Of a stretch of DNA of 6,702 nt, positions 5,461-6,702 are shown piece by piece; the first letter of the stretch is position 1, and each line of letters opens with the position of its first letter. The DNA lies in contig JAFDCA010000236.1 of the NCBI GenBank assembly GCA_019313025.1, positions 1-6,702 on the forward strand, in the 5' to 3' direction. Under the pieces are notes generated by a model. That model did not search any database, had not been told where the DNA came from, and saw only the letters and a list, made by a program, of their open reading frames with translations. Both the position numbers and the translations under genes were made by a program. Origin of the DNA: Deltaproteobacteria bacterium (GTDB lineage: Bacteria > Desulfobacterota > Desulfobacteria > Desulfobacterales > UBA11574).

Positions 5461-6256
5461 CATGCCTAAAAGCGATCTTTTCAAACATTCTTACAAGCCC
5501 GACAGAAAGGGCATAAATGGATTCAATATTGAGGTTGTCTTCTGCTGTTGAATCAAAAAATATATTGAGACTTGATTCGAGCCCGTCTTCCGGTTTCCAA
5601 TAGCAAATCAAAATCGGCACTTTTGGCAAAGGATGCAAGACAAGCGAGATATCCGAAGCATAATGATTTTCAACCGGCTTTCCGTTGAAAAGATGAATCA
5701 TATCCTCAAAAAGATCTGTATAGGTATCAGCGACTTTCTTTAAGGGTTTTTCACATCTTTGTCCAAAAAGCCGATACCATGTTTTCCCGCCTTCCAGCTC
5801 CCTGAACGGAACCCATTTTCCTGAAACAGGGGTTTTCGCACCATGTATGATATACTTGAGCAAGGGAAGCAATATCCATGAATGGACATGAATGTCGGTG
5901 GTAATGTTACCCTTAGAATCAAGACTAAAGTCTTTGCCAAGAGTTTTGATGGTTAATCTATCGTTAAAAAATCTTGCTCCTAATCTTTGCGCTGCTCCAG
6001 CTAGATCTAAAGTCGTAATCTTTCTTTTCAGCTGTTCCACGGATTCGTCCATTTCCTGTTCAGGAGCGGTCCTTTTTTCGATTTTGCCGACAAACCGCTC
6101 GATGATATCGCTATCAAGACGAGGGCATTCATTGAGCTGTTTTCGACCCTTGAACACTGCAACAGAAAAAGCCAGGCATGTTTTTTCATTGCATTCCCTG
6201 CAATTTGATTTTTCGAGCAATTTGAATATTTCCATGGGGTTATTAGGTTGAGACAC
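5450..6256 (-). CDS. DUF3786 domain protein with N-terminal Fe4S4 motif
   Basis: A two-part protein of 268 residues from the chosen start. Residues 19-44 carry C19-x2-C22-x4-C27-x16-C44, the four-cysteine pattern of the FeS domain (PF04060) found in corrinoid iron-sulfur proteins and related redox partners, which binds a [4Fe-4S] cluster. From about residue 85 to the end is a DUF3786 domain, recognised by DIHVHSWILLPLLKYI (about 121-136) and the conserved LHPLPKVPILICYWKPEDG block (about 207-225) with the following NIFFDSTAEDNL. The domain's role is unknown; its association with corrinoid or methyl-transfer genes in anaerobes is my recollection. I prefer the GTG at 6256, because GGAGG (6265-6269) lies 8 nt upstream. 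The ATG at 6271, which would add five residues, overlaps that Shine-Dalgarno and has no site of its own. No membrane segments are seen. Confidence 0.88.
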   Translation of the reverse strand: MSQPNNPMEIFKLLEKSNCRECNEKTCLAFSVAVFKGRKQLNECPRLDSDIIERFVGKIEKRTAPEQEMDESVEQLKRKITTLDLAGAAQRLGARFFNDRLTIKTLGKDFSLDSKGNITTDIHVHSWILLPLLKYIIHGAKTPVSGKWVPFRELEGGKTWYRLFGQRCEKPLKKVADTYTDLFEDMIHLFNGKPVENHYASDISLVLHPLPKVPILICYWKPEDGLESSLNIFFDSTAEDNLNIESIYALSVGLVRMFEKIAFRHGIQ

Positions 6257-6498
6257 GTGATATTCCTCCATTAAACATAATTTAATACGAGACGATAATA
6301 ATTCGAGTCCATAAGGCCATCATCCATGCCATTGTTTTGTACATATTTTAATTTAGTCACATCATTGAAAAAAAACATCGCCCATTTGGGGGGTATCCTT
6401 CATTTTTTTTAAAAATTTTTTAAAGAGAAAACATACCATTCTGTGGAGAGTTGTCCGACCAGTTGCCAAGGCGGTATTATAAGCAAAAATCTTTTCAA
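6257..6498. other. Intergenic spacer upstream of the DUF3786 gene
   Basis: About 240 bp separates the DUF3786 gene from the monooxygenase-like gene upstream of it. On the minus strand TGGACT followed 18 bp later by TATTAA (about 6285-6315) is a weak promoter candidate. A short GC-containing stem (CCC/GGG around 6380-6388) next to T-rich and A-rich runs (6363-6425) could help end transcription from the upstream gene, but it is too weak to call a terminator. No gene is visible. Confidence 0.4.
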
Positions 6499-6702
6499 CT
6501 ACTTATTGTCGTCTTTGATGATTTCGCCAAGTAAGTTATCCACGATAACCGGACTATTAAAATAGGTTACAGATGGTTTTGATCCATACTTTTGTTGAAT
6601 AAATTTTTTCCATTCATCTGTATGGAGCGTGTCTGCGGCTTTGCGTGATTCCCACAGATATACTCCTCCGGCTGTTTCTCCATCCTCTGAAAGGAGGTAA
6701 TA
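6499..6702 (-). CDS. 3' part of a YdhR-like monooxygenase family protein
   Basis: The minus strand is open from the window edge to a TAG at 6501-6499, giving the last 67 residues of a protein whose start lies outside. The sequence GETAGGVYLWESRKAAD followed by EWKKFIQQKYGSKPSVTYF and the SPVIVDN block is characteristic of the small dimeric alpha/beta-barrel (ferredoxin-like) proteins annotated as YdhR or antibiotic-biosynthesis-type monooxygenases, usually about 100 residues. So roughly the first third is missing. In this family the fold is clear, but true oxygenase activity is often unproven. It lies upstream of the DUF3786 gene in the same direction, separated by about 240 bp, so probably a separate transcript. 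Confidence 0.7.
   Translation of the reverse strand, partial: YYLLSEDGETAGGVYLWESRKAADTLHTDEWKKFIQQKYGSKPSVTYFNSPVIVDNLLGEIIKDDNK

Noticed and set aside
5892..6251. 119-codon plus-strand frame across the DUF3786 gene
   Set aside because: It is antisense to a clearly recognisable Fe-S/DUF3786 coding region.
6363..6425. Rho-independent terminator between the monooxygenase-like gene and the DUF3786 gene
   Set aside because: The T-rich and A-rich runs are there, but the only stem is about 3 bp of G-C, too weak to call.

Overview
The window most likely comes from a Desulfobacterota (deltaproteobacterial, Desulfobacterales-like) chromosome. The main reason is a DUF3786 protein carrying an N-terminal CFeSP-type Fe4S4 cysteine motif, a combination I associate with sulfate-reducing and other corrinoid-using anaerobes. 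The moderately low G+C, AT-rich intergenic regions and strong GGAGG ribosome binding sites fit but do not prove this. No phage, CRISPR, tRNA or rRNA genes are visible.

Left end (1-1035): the first 11 codons of a minus-strand gene with a clear ribosome binding site are divergent from a complete LysR-type regulator on the plus strand. The 109-bp spacer holds a good sigma-70 promoter for the minus gene, plus three phased ATTAG/CTAAT half-sites that are a plausible operator.

Convergent gap (1035-1178): a 144-bp near-palindrome fills almost the whole gap between the LysR gene and the next gene. It is flanked by TA on both sides and looks like a Tc1/mariner-IS630-type MITE. It supplies the last base of the LysR stop codon.

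Centre (1193-4451, minus strand): a compact three-gene operon reads M20 zinc peptidase, then alpha/beta hydrolase, then an aminopeptidase-like zinc lipoprotein. The first two overlap by 8 bp and the next two are 6 bp apart. A promoter at 4563-4591 precedes it. The grouping suggests a shared hydrolytic or peptide-salvage role, but the substrate cannot be read from sequence. The M20 gene contains a run of nine G residues.

Right half (4452-6702): this part is gene-poor. A 515-bp stretch holds the operon promoter and a possible gene remnant. Then come a 67-residue cysteine-rich protein, a 279-bp spacer with tandem and inverted repeats, the DUF3786 Fe-S protein, and the 3' end of a YdhR-like monooxygenase-fold protein cut by the window edge. 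All of these genes are on the minus strand.
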